Assembly (NCBI RefSeq): GCF_024343735.1
Contig: NZ_RJUE01000061.1
Span: forward strand, 62,001 to 126,000
Direction of reading: 5' to 3'
DNA length: 64,000 nt
DNA from: Lacihabitans sp. CCS-44
GTDB taxonomy: Bacteria; Bacteroidota; Bacteroidia; Cytophagales; Spirosomataceae
The notes under the pieces were generated by a model. The model ran no database searches. It worked only from the letters and a program-made list of their open reading frames with translations, and was not told where the DNA came from. Positions 33,018-41,063 of the stretch are shown here, piece by piece. Position numbers and translations under genes: made by a program. Positions within the stretch are counted from its first letter, which is position 1. Each line of letters opens with the position of its first letter.

Positions 33018-34250
33018 ATGTTAAATATTTTTATTGTAGATGATTCAGAGGAAAAGGTAATTAGAATTGAGAAAGTTATTAAGGAATCTTTCTTACCTCA
33101 GTCTATACAAATAACCATTGCAAGAAGTACATCGCAAGCAATGGGTGTTTTACTAAGTCGTAATATAATTGACCTTATGATCCTTGATCTGAATTTACCA
33201 GTTAGGCCAGGAGAAGGCATAAAAGATAAATCGGGATTAAATCTCTTAAAAGAAATTACAAGAAGAAATGATATTTCACAACCTGACTCTATTATAGGGT
33301 TAACTTCATTCGATGATATAAAATCCCAAGTAAATGAAAGATTCAATATTGAAGGTTGGGTTGTGGCAAAATTTAATTTGAAAGAATCAGATTGGGAAGA
33401 ATTAATCAAGAACAAGATAGCTTATTTAATGACAAAAAAAATGGATAAAAAACTAAGTAGAACTACCCCACTAGTTGTCATTTTAACAGCAATTAAGGAA
33501 GAATATAGAGCTGTTAAAGCACACCTTATAAACCTAAAGGACAATGATTTAGATGACACAAGTTATGAAATAGGTGATTTTTACTGGAATGATGGACTTG
33601 TAGCTAATGTTGTTATAAGAGAGTGCGGTGCAAAAAATTCGATTGCAGCTATGGAAACTGAAAGAGCGATTCAAAATTATTCACCTGATTTAATAATTTT
33701 TGTTGGCATTGCAGGCTCGAGAAAAGGAAATGATTTCAAAATTGGTGATGTTGTTATACCCGAGAAAATTTATTCATATGAAGCTGGGAAATCAGATAAG
33801 GAAATGTTTTCTGCTAGGCCTGATAGCGGTTTTTTAACTTATGCATTTATTGAAAAAGCCAAAAAGGAAAGACTTAAAGATGAATGGAAATCAATGATTA
33901 AAGGTACATATAAAGATTATTGCCCGAATGCTGATTTGGGAATTATAGCTTCAGGGGATCAGTTGGTTGAGCATTACGACTCAAGTGTTGGTACAATACT
34001 TACTAAATATTATAATGACACATCTGCTATTGAAATGGAAGGTTTCGGTTTTAGTAAAACCTTATCTAAGCAAGGTCGAAATCAAAGTTCTTTGATTTCT
34101 GGTTTAGTACGTGGTATTTCGGATATAATCGAAAGGGATGATAGTCAATCGATTAACCAAGATAAAAGACCTTACGATGCAAAGGAGTTGGCTTCAGATG
34201 CTGCTTCTGCATTTGCATATTGGATGATTTATAAATTTTATGGAGTTTAG
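33018..34250 (+). CDS. dtcC: Detocs effector DtcC: receiver fused to nucleoside-phosphorylase domain
   Basis: Protein of 410 residues. Residues 1-135 are a receiver domain: Asp8/Asp9, phosphorylatable Asp57 in IDLMILDLNLP, Thr96 and Lys118. Residues 150-405 are a PNP/MTAN-like nucleoside phosphorylase fold: LTAIKEEYRAV at 156, IIFVGIAGSRKG at 226, IASGDQLVEH at 310, the base/ribose-site motif AIEMEGFG at 337 (Glu339, Glu341) and RGISD at 365 with the catalytic-type Asp369. In Detocs, phosphorylation activates this domain to split ATP into adenine and ribose-5'-triphosphate, stopping phage growth. All key residues look intact. Confidence 0.9.
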   Translation: MLNIFIVDDSEEKVIRIEKVIKESFLPQSIQITIARSTSQAMGVLLSRNIIDLMILDLNLPVRPGEGIKDKSGLNLLKEITRRNDISQPDSIIGLTSFDDIKSQVNERFNIEGWVVAKFNLKESDWEELIKNKIAYLMTKKMDKKLSRTTPLVVILTAIKEEYRAVKAHLINLKDNDLDDTSYEIGDFYWNDGLVANVVIRECGAKNSIAAMETERAIQNYSPDLIIFVGIAGSRKGNDFKIGDVVIPEKIYSYEAGKSDKEMFSARPDSGFLTYAFIEKAKKERLKDEWKSMIKGTYKDYCPNADLGIIASGDQLVEHYDSSVGTILTKYYNDTSAIEMEGFGFSKTLSKQGRNQSSLISGLVRGISDIIERDDSQSINQDKRPYDAKELASDAASAFAYWMIYKFYGV

Positions 34251-34280
34251 TAATAATTTAGGGATTACAGCTATACCATG

Positions 34281-34430
34281 GATATTTCCTCGGTTCGGGC
34301 GAAAAAGTGGGTTTTCCCAATAGAAAACAACTGCTGGATAAAGAATATTTTCTTTATCTCGTCCCTTATGGACAATAGTCTTCATTTAGAGGACTTTTGA
34401 CTTTATGTTGTACATGTCGAACATCTAAGT
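34281..34430. repeat. dispersed repeat copy C
   Basis: Starts about 30 bp after dtcC. It shares with copy D (38618) the words ATATTTCCT, TTCGGGCGAAAA, GGGTTTT, TAAAGAATATTTT and CGAAC..CTAAG over about 150 bp, with substitutions. Confidence 0.6.
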
Positions 34431-34508
34431 TTTTTCGGAGTTTCGTGTTAAAGAGATTTTAGGATAACAGTTTTTTATTCACATAGTTTATAATTTATTA
34501 TTAATAAA

Positions 34509-35114
34509 ATGAAACATTTATTTTTTGGTTTAATTTTTTTTGGCTTTCAGTCATTTGGGCAAGATACTCTTACTTACGATGATATTTTAAGCAATAAATA
34601 TAAAAAGTTGAAAAATTATTCAGAATTTACTTTTTATAGAGGCGAGGGCGGCTTTGTCTTTAAAAAGGGAGATAAATTAAAAGTTCTGACTCCTGAGAAC
34701 CCGAATAATATTACCCAGGATTTATTTGGGAGTAAACTTTATGGAAATTTTACCTATTTAATTAAACAAAAGGGTCTTGTATTGACAGTACCAAAGACCT
34801 TTTCTGGTGAAGAAATAACAATTGATAATATTTATATTTTCAATTTACCAATTTTAAAGAAAATCCCTGTTGAGGTATACTTTGAATGCAAGTTAAATAG
34901 AACTATAGATGGGCTTAAAACTATTCACGTTTCTAACATAGATAAGGCCATAAGCCAAAAAGAGGTAGAGATTGTTGGTGTTATGACCCGAGAGAAGGCA
35001 CTTGAAATATTGAAAAAACAAAAAGAATTACTTGACTTACAACTTATTTCTCAGGAAGAATTTGATAAAAAAAAGGTAGAATTGGGTAAATTTATTTTAG
35101 GCACGAATGATTGA
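34509..35114 (+). CDS. secreted protein with C-terminal SHOCT-like motif
   Basis: Protein of 201 residues with signal peptide MKHLFFGLIFFGFQSFGQ. The centre (residues 20-150) is beta-rich with no known motif. The last 40 residues read EKALEILKKQKELLDLQLISQEEFDKKKVELGKFI, the short helical hairpin of SHOCT domains, usually found at protein ends where it mediates oligomerisation. It lies 260 bp after dtcC and is separated from it by a repeat, so it is probably not part of Detocs. Confidence 0.7.
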   Translation: MKHLFFGLIFFGFQSFGQDTLTYDDILSNKYKKLKNYSEFTFYRGEGGFVFKKGDKLKVLTPENPNNITQDLFGSKLYGNFTYLIKQKGLVLTVPKTFSGEEITIDNIYIFNLPILKKIPVEVYFECKLNRTIDGLKTIHVSNIDKAISQKEVEIVGVMTREKALEILKKQKELLDLQLISQEEFDKKKVELGKFILGTND

Positions 35115-35234
35115 TTAATATAATTTTCGGCCAGTACAGTAGATACTACTTTTTCCTTGTCGAAATTTTCACTCTATCAATTGTACCCCAATTTAAGAAT
35201 TTGCAACAAATGATAAAGTATTATTTTTAATTTA

Positions 35235-35696
35235 ATGAGCAAGGAACTAACATTTAGAAGAGCTAGCCAAGACGACTTAATAGATATTGTAAGGATGTTG
35301 TCTGACGATACTTTGGGTGCTGAGAGGGAGAATTTTTCAGAGATTCTTTCTGATAATTATTTGAAGGCCTTTGAGATTATCAATTCAGACCAAAACCAAG
35401 AATTAACCATTGTAGAAATGAATGGTGAAAAAGTGGCAACTTTCCACTTGACTTTTATACAGTATCTAACCCACCACGGTGGACTTAGGGCTCAGATTGA
35501 GGCTGTCAGAACAAATTCAAAGTATCGAGGACAGGGCATCGGAAGAAAAGTATTTGAGTATGCCATCAAGAGAGCGAAAGAGAAGGGTTGTATCTTATTG
35601 CAGCTTACAAGCGACAAAAAAAGACCTGATGCTTTGCGGTTTTACGAAACTATTGGTTTTGTAGCAACACACGAAGGAATGAAACTAAAGTTTTAA
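35235..35696 (+). CDS. GNAT-family N-acetyltransferase
   Basis: Protein of 153 residues. FRRASQDDLIDIVRMLSDDTLG is the usual GNAT opening; IEAVRTNSKYRGQGIGRKVFEYAIKRAKEKGC contains motif A with the acetyl-CoA loop RGQGIG (R-x-x-G-x-G); LQLTSDKKRPDALRFYETIGFVATHEGMKLKF is the closing motif B. Acts in the cytoplasm on an amine substrate that cannot be named. The same-strand neighbours are unrelated. Confidence 0.92.
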   Translation: MSKELTFRRASQDDLIDIVRMLSDDTLGAERENFSEILSDNYLKAFEIINSDQNQELTIVEMNGEKVATFHLTFIQYLTHHGGLRAQIEAVRTNSKYRGQGIGRKVFEYAIKRAKEKGCILLQLTSDKKRPDALRFYETIGFVATHEGMKLKF

Positions 35697-35799
35697 ACTT
35701 ATTTTAGGACTAGACAACCATTTAGACCTGAAACCAGATTCTATTTACCCCGAACTTGTAAAAGGAAATCCTTATAAGGTGATCAAATTTTCGTTTCTA

Positions 35800-35821
35800 C
35801 ATATCGGTAATTATCGAAATG
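35800..35821. promoter_or_regulatory. operator candidate for the ArsR-type regulator
   Basis: A 22-bp imperfect palindrome centred on GGTAATTATC in which 9 of 11 base pairs are complementary (core TCGGTAATTATCGA at 35804-35817). It ends 16 bp before the ATG at 35838. Position and symmetry suit autorepression by an ArsR dimer. Confidence 0.45.
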
Positions 35822-35837
35822 TTGGTATATTTACGGC

Positions 35838-36149
35838 ATGGATATTCAAAAAATCACTGCGGCATTAGCCAATAAGACCCGATATCAAATATTACAGTGG
35901 TTGTTGCAACCAGAGGAACATTTCAGTCCTCACGTAGAAGTAGAAGGTTTTGGAATGGGCGTCTGTGTTGGAAAAATCCATGATAAAACGGGTCTTTCTC
36001 AATCAACCACCTCACATTATTTATCTATACTTCAAAATGTCGACTTGGTAATTCCAACCAGAATCGGGAAATGGACCTATTATAAATCAAATACGCTACT
36101 TCTAAAAGAATATTTGGAAACATTAAAATCTCAATTGGCCGATGTTTAA
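35838..36149 (+). CDS. ArsR-family winged-helix regulator
   Basis: Protein of 103 residues. MDIQKITAALANKTRYQILQWLLQP is the first helix pair, and IHDKTGLSQSTTSHYLSILQNVDLVIPTRIGKWTYYKSN is the recognition helix and wing typical of ArsR repressors. The insert EEHFSPHVEVEGFGMGVCVGKI has a His and a Cys, but no standard metal-binding CxC motif, so the signal is unclear. It overlaps the aminotransferase gene by 8 bp, so the two are co-expressed, and it probably represses both through the palindrome upstream. Confidence 0.9.
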   Translation: MDIQKITAALANKTRYQILQWLLQPEEHFSPHVEVEGFGMGVCVGKIHDKTGLSQSTTSHYLSILQNVDLVIPTRIGKWTYYKSNTLLLKEYLETLKSQLADV

Positions 36150-37326
36150 CCTTGAACAAATTAGAAAGGATACACTACACTGTGAAGACAAGATATTTCT
36201 GTCGAGTGCGGGCTGTTCGCTACCACCAAAGTCTATGTTTGAAAAAATGCATGCCTACAATAAGCTCGAAGAAGAGTTTGGGGGATATCCAATTGAAGCA
36301 TTAAAATCGGAGGACAGAAATAGGTTTTATAAGGAGGCAGCGAGGTTGATCAATTGTAGACCCGACAATATTTCGTTTCAATATTCAGCCACAGAGGGGT
36401 TTAGCCGTGCTTTATCTGCAATTCCTTTTTGCCCAGGAGATGTAATTTTGACTACAGACGACGATTATATCTCGAATTTTATAGCTTTTATTTCACTGAA
36501 AAAACGCTTTGGAATTGAAATAATTCGAACCGAAAATACTGAATTTGGTGAACTTGATATTTTAGATTTTGAACAGAAAATTATTGCGTATAAACCAAAA
36601 TTAGTAGCCATTACGCAAGTACCAACAAATTCAGGATTGGTTCAGCCGGTGACGGAAGTCGGAAAACTTTGTAAAAAATACGATATTTTGTATTTATTAG
36701 ACGCTTGTCAAGCCGTAGGGCAAATGGTGGTTGATGTTCAAGAAATTGCATGTGATTTTTTAAATGCCACTGGCCGTAAGTTTTTGCGAGGTCCAAGAAC
36801 CTCTGGTTTTTTGTACGTTTCTGATAAAGCACTGAATTTAGGCCTTGAGCCTTTGTTTATTGATCGAAGAGGTGCCGATTGGGTTGAAGCCGAAAACTAT
36901 GTATCGATTAATTCAGCCCTGCGTTTCGAACCCAAAGAAGTGGGTGTTGAAATCATTGGTCTTGCGGAATCATTGGCATATACCAATCGTATTGGGATTG
37001 ATAATATTGAAGAATATAATAAAACCTTGGGAGAGAGGCTGAGGTCAAACTTATCTCAAATAAACGACTTGGTTTTGCTAGATAGGGGTTTGGTTCAATC
37101 AAATATCATAACATTTTATATTAAGAATAAAACTTTAGAGCAGGTTGAGGCACATCTGAAAGCCAATAAGGTATATTATTCGCCAAGCTTAAAAAGCTAC
37201 GCTATTATTGACTTTACTAAAAAAGGAGTAGACTGGGCGATTCGCTTTTCTCCGAACTATTTCAACACCATCGAAGAGATGGACGCAGTTTCGGAAATAG
37301 TAAACCAATTAGTTTTGATGTCTTGA
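36142..37326 (+). CDS. class V aminotransferase-fold PLP enzyme
   Basis: Protein of 394 residues with the fold of cysteine desulfurase/isopenicillin-N-epimerase-like enzymes. NISFQYSATEGFSRALSAIPFCPGDVILTTDDDYISN is the PLP phosphate-binding segment. VAITQVPTNSGLVQPVTEVGKLCKKYDILYLLDACQAVGQMVVDV carries the Asp and Gln that contact the cofactor ring. CDFLNATGRKFLRGPRTSGFLYV holds the PLP lysine in TGRK. No cysteine loop is obvious, so the reaction (desulfurase, epimerase or lyase) is open. Co-transcribed with the ArsR gene. Confidence 0.88.
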   Translation: MFNLEQIRKDTLHCEDKIFLSSAGCSLPPKSMFEKMHAYNKLEEEFGGYPIEALKSEDRNRFYKEAARLINCRPDNISFQYSATEGFSRALSAIPFCPGDVILTTDDDYISNFIAFISLKKRFGIEIIRTENTEFGELDILDFEQKIIAYKPKLVAITQVPTNSGLVQPVTEVGKLCKKYDILYLLDACQAVGQMVVDVQEIACDFLNATGRKFLRGPRTSGFLYVSDKALNLGLEPLFIDRRGADWVEAENYVSINSALRFEPKEVGVEIIGLAESLAYTNRIGIDNIEEYNKTLGERLRSNLSQINDLVLLDRGLVQSNIITFYIKNKTLEQVEAHLKANKVYYSPSLKSYAIIDFTKKGVDWAIRFSPNYFNTIEEMDAVSEIVNQLVLMS

Positions 37327-37523
37327 AATGCCTTAGGTCAATCGATTAATTCTTCCCAGATTTCGAGCTATCGTAAGGTATTTCATTTGCTAATCTAATA
37401 TACTTATTATACGCTCGGAAAACATCCGAAGTATTAAGAGAAATTCCTTTATATTGTACTTTTAAACTGTGTTGCAGCTGAGTCTAAAATTGACATTTAG
37501 GGGATATTTTTCCAAAATTTAAT

Positions 37524-38564
37524 ATGAACAGAGAGCATATTTTGAGTTTGCGTTTGTTTAATCAAGGTCTGGCAGGCGGTGGTTTTGTGGAGGTCGCTGA
37601 TGTGGTCGCTCATTTTGGTGCCATGCAAGCCCAAGACTACGGTATGGCACTTTGGGCCGTGGGTTTACGAACCCACAACGCCATCAGAAGCCAAATAGAA
37701 GCCCTTGTAAATGCCGGCACAATCATCAGGACGCATATTTTGCGACCTACATGGCATTTTGTGCATCAGAAAGACATCCGCTGGATGATGGAACTTTCGG
37801 CCCCAAGCGTAAAGAAAGCCACCCAATATATCGACAAAAAAGAAGGTCTTACCAACGAGGTGTTTCTTAAAACCTGGACAATCCTAGAGCAAGAATACAT
37901 AGAACACCCCGAACTCACCAAGGAAGAAATAATGTTTTGCCTCCTGAAGCGTGGGATGGAAGTGAGCAATTTGTTGGCGACGCAAATCATCATCAGAGCT
38001 GAATTGGAAATGCTTTTGTGCAACGGAACAAAAAAAGGAAGCTACGCACTTTTTGAGAAAAGGGTGCCACCAAGCCCTAAAGTATCTAAATCAGAGGCTA
38101 TCGTCAATTTGGCCCAACTATATTTTCAATCCAGAGGCCCGGCCACCGCTAAAGACTTTGCATGGTGGAGCGGCCTGAGCATGAGCGAAGCAAACCTTGG
38201 TATTGCCGAGTTAGGGGATAAACTACGGGCTACCACCAATGAGAACCTAAAATATTATTTTTTTGAAACCGATATTTCTATACCAAACTACAAGATATCG
38301 GCATTACTTCCATGTTATGATGAATACACGGTAGGTTATTCAGAAGGTAGAAGTCTGGCTTTGCCAAAAGGTGTAGACAGTTCGGAAACTGGAAATGGTA
38401 TTTTTAAACCAATCGTAGTATCTGAAAATGAGATAGTTGGTACATGGCGAAAGACCAAGAAGTACCCTTTTGTAGAAATGCAGGGTTTTAGCAATTCTCC
38501 AAACCTCCAATTAAACCACCTCGAAGTCTGGAAGAGGAGGTTTGGGGTGTTTGGTGCTTTATGA
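37524..38564 (+). CDS. AlkZ/YcaQ-like winged-helix DNA-binding protein
   Basis: Protein of 346 residues matching the HTH_42 family. It opens LSLRLFNQGLAGGGF, followed by VAHFGAMQAQDYGMALWAVGLR and IIRTHILRPTWHFVHQKDIRWM. Members have three winged helices. AlkZ and YcaQ are DNA glycosylases that remove bulky or crosslinked bases, with a catalytic QxQ or QxD motif; here Gln35-Ala-Gln37 is present. TWHF and the C-terminal VGTWRKTKKYPFVEM also fit. Family assignment is firm; glycosylase activity is inference. No natural-product cluster is nearby. It starts 197 bp after the aminotransferase gene. Confidence 0.83.
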   Translation: MNREHILSLRLFNQGLAGGGFVEVADVVAHFGAMQAQDYGMALWAVGLRTHNAIRSQIEALVNAGTIIRTHILRPTWHFVHQKDIRWMMELSAPSVKKATQYIDKKEGLTNEVFLKTWTILEQEYIEHPELTKEEIMFCLLKRGMEVSNLLATQIIIRAELEMLLCNGTKKGSYALFEKRVPPSPKVSKSEAIVNLAQLYFQSRGPATAKDFAWWSGLSMSEANLGIAELGDKLRATTNENLKYYFFETDISIPNYKISALLPCYDEYTVGYSEGRSLALPKGVDSSETGNGIFKPIVVSENEIVGTWRKTKKYPFVEMQGFSNSPNLQLNHLEVWKRRFGVFGAL

Positions 38565-38617
38565 ATTACTTTTAATTGAATTTAACAGTGTAAAATTAAA
38601 TACTTGTGAGCAACGAG

Positions 38618-38790
38618 CTCCACGAAGAATATTTCCTTCGTTCGGGCGAAAAGCGGGTTTTACATGCCGAAAACACCAGCTGTATAAAGAATATTTTTCG
38701 TTTTTCCTGTCTATAGAGAGCCTACCTTTAGCGGATCTTTGATTTTATGGGCGAGTCCGAACGCCTAAGGAGAGCCTCTACGGAGACTCT
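38618..38790. repeat. dispersed repeat copy D
   Basis: Begins about 55 bp after the AlkZ-like stop. It has CACGAAG-AATATTTCCTTCG (hairpin-like), TTCGGGCGAAAAGCGGGTTTT, then GAAAACACCAGCTG and TATAAAGAATATTTTT, matching copies B and C. Confidence 0.6.
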
Positions 38791-38826
38791 GCTTAGTCGT
38801 AAAAACAAATTTTCAAATCAATAATT

Positions 38827-39807
38827 TCAACATCCTCCAGCCCTAGGAAGAGCATAAATGGTTTTTCCTGATACATAAAGATTAAATACTTTGTCGTCTA
38901 TGGCAGGGGAGATGAGTGTCCAGCTTTTTCCCTTGTCAGCAGAACGATAAATGCCCTTCGGGTGACCGCAAAAGAGGTAATTGTCCAGCTGCAAAACATT
39001 GGCGACTAAATCATGAGGTGGAAGTCCAGCATCTATGGCTTGCCACGTTTTCCCTGCATCGTAGCTCGTTCTTACTCTCCGAGTTTTAGAGGTTGTGTTA
39101 TAGCTAATGGCCGCAAATCCTCCGTTTATAATTGCCACGTCAATGCCCACACCACCTTCGCTGATAACGGTTTTCCATGTTTGGCCATCATCTGTAGAGC
39201 GTATAATGCCTTTTTGACTTGTAGCTACCAACACACCCTGAGCCTCCACCATCTTAATTGACCAGCCTTCAAGTACATGTTTCCACGTTTTTCCACTATC
39301 TGTTGATCGGAACAAGCCGCTGTCAGAGCCTATGAGAAAAGTATTATTTTGTGTCTCGAAAATGGTTCTCAGCGTGCTTCGATCAAAATTGGTAAATATA
39401 GGTGACCAAGTATTTGTTTTAGAATCAAATTTTGAAATTTTTCCGCCATAAGTAACGGCATACATACCGGACTTACAAACAGACACATTGCCCAATTTGT
39501 CTATTGCATACTCTTTTTTCCAGCCGGGAGCCATCACATTTGTATTTCGATGATACATCTCTTTTTCGGAATAGTAAAAAAGCCCATTCTGGTTTACAAA
39601 AAGTTCAGTGTTCTCCAGATTTCTGGGCAGGCCATTACTGATGTCTTGCCAGGACTTTCCATAATCTATCGACTGAAATACAACGTTTTTTACTTCAGCG
39701 GCATTGATTTTTAGGAACACTGGATCTTCTCTAGAGAAATCCATTCCCCAAAACAGAAAAACGAAGCTTTGAAAAATGACTAAAACAGATACTTTGTAAA
39801 CATTCAT
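38827..39807 (-). CDS. secreted sialidase-fold (BNR / Asp-box) protein
   Basis: Protein of 326 residues, with an N-terminal hydrophobic segment (VSVLVIFQSFVFLFWGM) that serves as signal or anchor. It contains repeated Asp-boxes of the form S-x-D-x-G-x-T-W: RSTDSGKTWKHV, RSTDDGQTWKTV, TSYDAGKTWQAI, RSADKGKSWTLI. These mark a beta-propeller of the sialidase/YCF48 type. The catalytic Arg triad of true sialidases is not apparent, so it is probably a binding or structural propeller. Single gene, opposite to its neighbours. Confidence 0.78.
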   Translation of the reverse strand: MNVYKVSVLVIFQSFVFLFWGMDFSREDPVFLKINAAEVKNVVFQSIDYGKSWQDISNGLPRNLENTELFVNQNGLFYYSEKEMYHRNTNVMAPGWKKEYAIDKLGNVSVCKSGMYAVTYGGKISKFDSKTNTWSPIFTNFDRSTLRTIFETQNNTFLIGSDSGLFRSTDSGKTWKHVLEGWSIKMVEAQGVLVATSQKGIIRSTDDGQTWKTVISEGGVGIDVAIINGGFAAISYNTTSKTRRVRTSYDAGKTWQAIDAGLPPHDLVANVLQLDNYLFCGHPKGIYRSADKGKSWTLISPAIDDKVFNLYVSGKTIYALPRAGGC

Positions 39808-40326
39808 TGCAAAATTGTTTTGTGAAATACTGTCGTAAAAGTATGTCTATTAAATTTGCGGTATGGGTTTTTTGTGTAAAAATATGTAAAGCGATTGTAA
39901 AAATGTATTTATATCTTCATCTACAATTATTCCATACATATCAACATTTGAATGCCGAACTTTTAATCAACCTTATTTAAAAGGTATTTGTCTTATAATC
40001 AGGAATTAAATACATAAACTCTACACTTTTAGAGCTTTCTGAGTTCAAGCTCTGAATTTTTTGTGCCTATTGAGGAATAGTTTTACACAATTTGCAAAAG
40101 AAAACACCAAATTGAAGGGCTTAGCTATGATGACCTTTCCTGGAGATTCTTTTCGCATGATGAATACCTCTATTTGACAATCAAGAATTGGCTAAACCTT
40201 TAATAACTGATTTGGCATTGATTAAGGTATCAACACCTCAAATTTGGGTTTATTCGGATTCGTAATACTTTATTGGAAGTTTGCCGCATTTCCTTTCAAG
40301 ACATAAATAATTGATGTCTAAACTTC
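39808..40326. other. gene-free region with an orphan hairpin
   Basis: About 520 bp without a credible gene. It contains TAAATTTG (39851-39858, -7-like on the plus strand) and a terminator-like hairpin at 40031. Confidence 0.5.
40031..40062 (+). terminator. orphan terminator-like hairpin
   Basis: AGAGCTT (40031-40037) pairs with AAGCTCT (40047-40053), followed by GAATTTTTT. Both flanking genes are on the minus strand, so no plus-strand coding gene needs it. Confidence 0.4.
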
Positions 40327-40902
40327 TTACTTCACTGGCAGCGGAGCACCTACTGCTACAGCACAATCGTGTCCTGGTTGGCCATGAGCAGGGTTTATTT
40401 TTGCATTTGCATTAAAATTTGGTGCTGAGGCTACAACTGGAGCAGCGGTAGGTGTTGTTTCCACGGGTACACTCGCTGGGGTTGCTTTAGCCGGTGCTGG
40501 CACAGATGCGGCAGTTTTTTTCAACGGTGCACCTACGGCCACAGAGCAGTCATGCCCAGGCTGACCGTGAGCTGGATTTAGGCGAGCTGTGCTTGCTGCA
40601 GTATTAACTGGGGCTTTGGCGGCAGTGCTGATAGGTGTACTTGCAGAGGCTAATGGAGCACTCGAAGTAGCCAATGGTCCTGAAAGATTGAGTGATGTTG
40701 GAGCTGGTATGGTAGCAGAAATCGGAGGAGTAGACTCTGGAATGGAGGACAATGGAGGTAAATCAGAAGCTTCATTTGCAACTGGAACAGGAGCAGGGCT
40801 TTCTATTAAAGCGGTTTGCTCCGTTGTATTGGCAGAATCACAGGCTATCAATCCCAAAAACATAAAACCCAATGCCACGATCGTACTTTTTTGATTTTTC
40901 AT
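40327..40902 (-). CDS. lipoprotein with two HGQPGHDC motifs
   Basis: Protein of 191 residues. The signal ends with the lipobox GLIAC (Cys21). The remainder is low-complexity Ala/Pro/Ser/Thr, apart from two near-identical boxes: LNPAHGQPGHDCSVAVGAPL at about 108-127 and INPAHGQPGHDCAVAVGAPL at the C-terminus. The box N-P-x-H-G-Q-P-G-H-x-C is a recurrent motif of uncharacterised Bacteroidota lipoproteins. The conserved His and Cys residues would suit metal binding, but this is not established. Internal duplication of the box and an extensible linker suggest repeat-driven length change. Confidence 0.82.
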   Translation of the reverse strand: MKNQKSTIVALGFMFLGLIACDSANTTEQTALIESPAPVPVANEASDLPPLSSIPESTPPISATIPAPTSLNLSGPLATSSAPLASASTPISTAAKAPVNTAASTARLNPAHGQPGHDCSVAVGAPLKKTAASVPAPAKATPASVPVETTPTAAPVVASAPNFNANAKINPAHGQPGHDCAVAVGAPLPVK

Positions 40903-41063
40903 AAATTTTAATTTGTTATCCTAAACTCTCCCATACAATAATATGGCCAAATTTTGTAATTGGCAAAAAATGAACGCACTAAATGTGCTTGAACTCAAAA
41001 TTCTGATGACAATCTAAACCTTTAGGCACTTTATTTGTCCAAGATATTTATAAATACCAAAGC

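Noticed and set aside
33018-34250. Plain MTA/SAH nucleosidase for this gene
   Set aside because: The N-terminal receiver domain and the dtcA/dtcB neighbours fit a defence effector better than a housekeeping nucleosidase.
34509-35114. SHOCT protein as a fourth Detocs gene
   Set aside because: It has a signal peptide and lies 260 bp away across a dispersed repeat; known Detocs has three genes.
38827-39807. Active sialidase
   Set aside because: Asp-boxes are present but the catalytic Arg triad and acid residues are not apparent.
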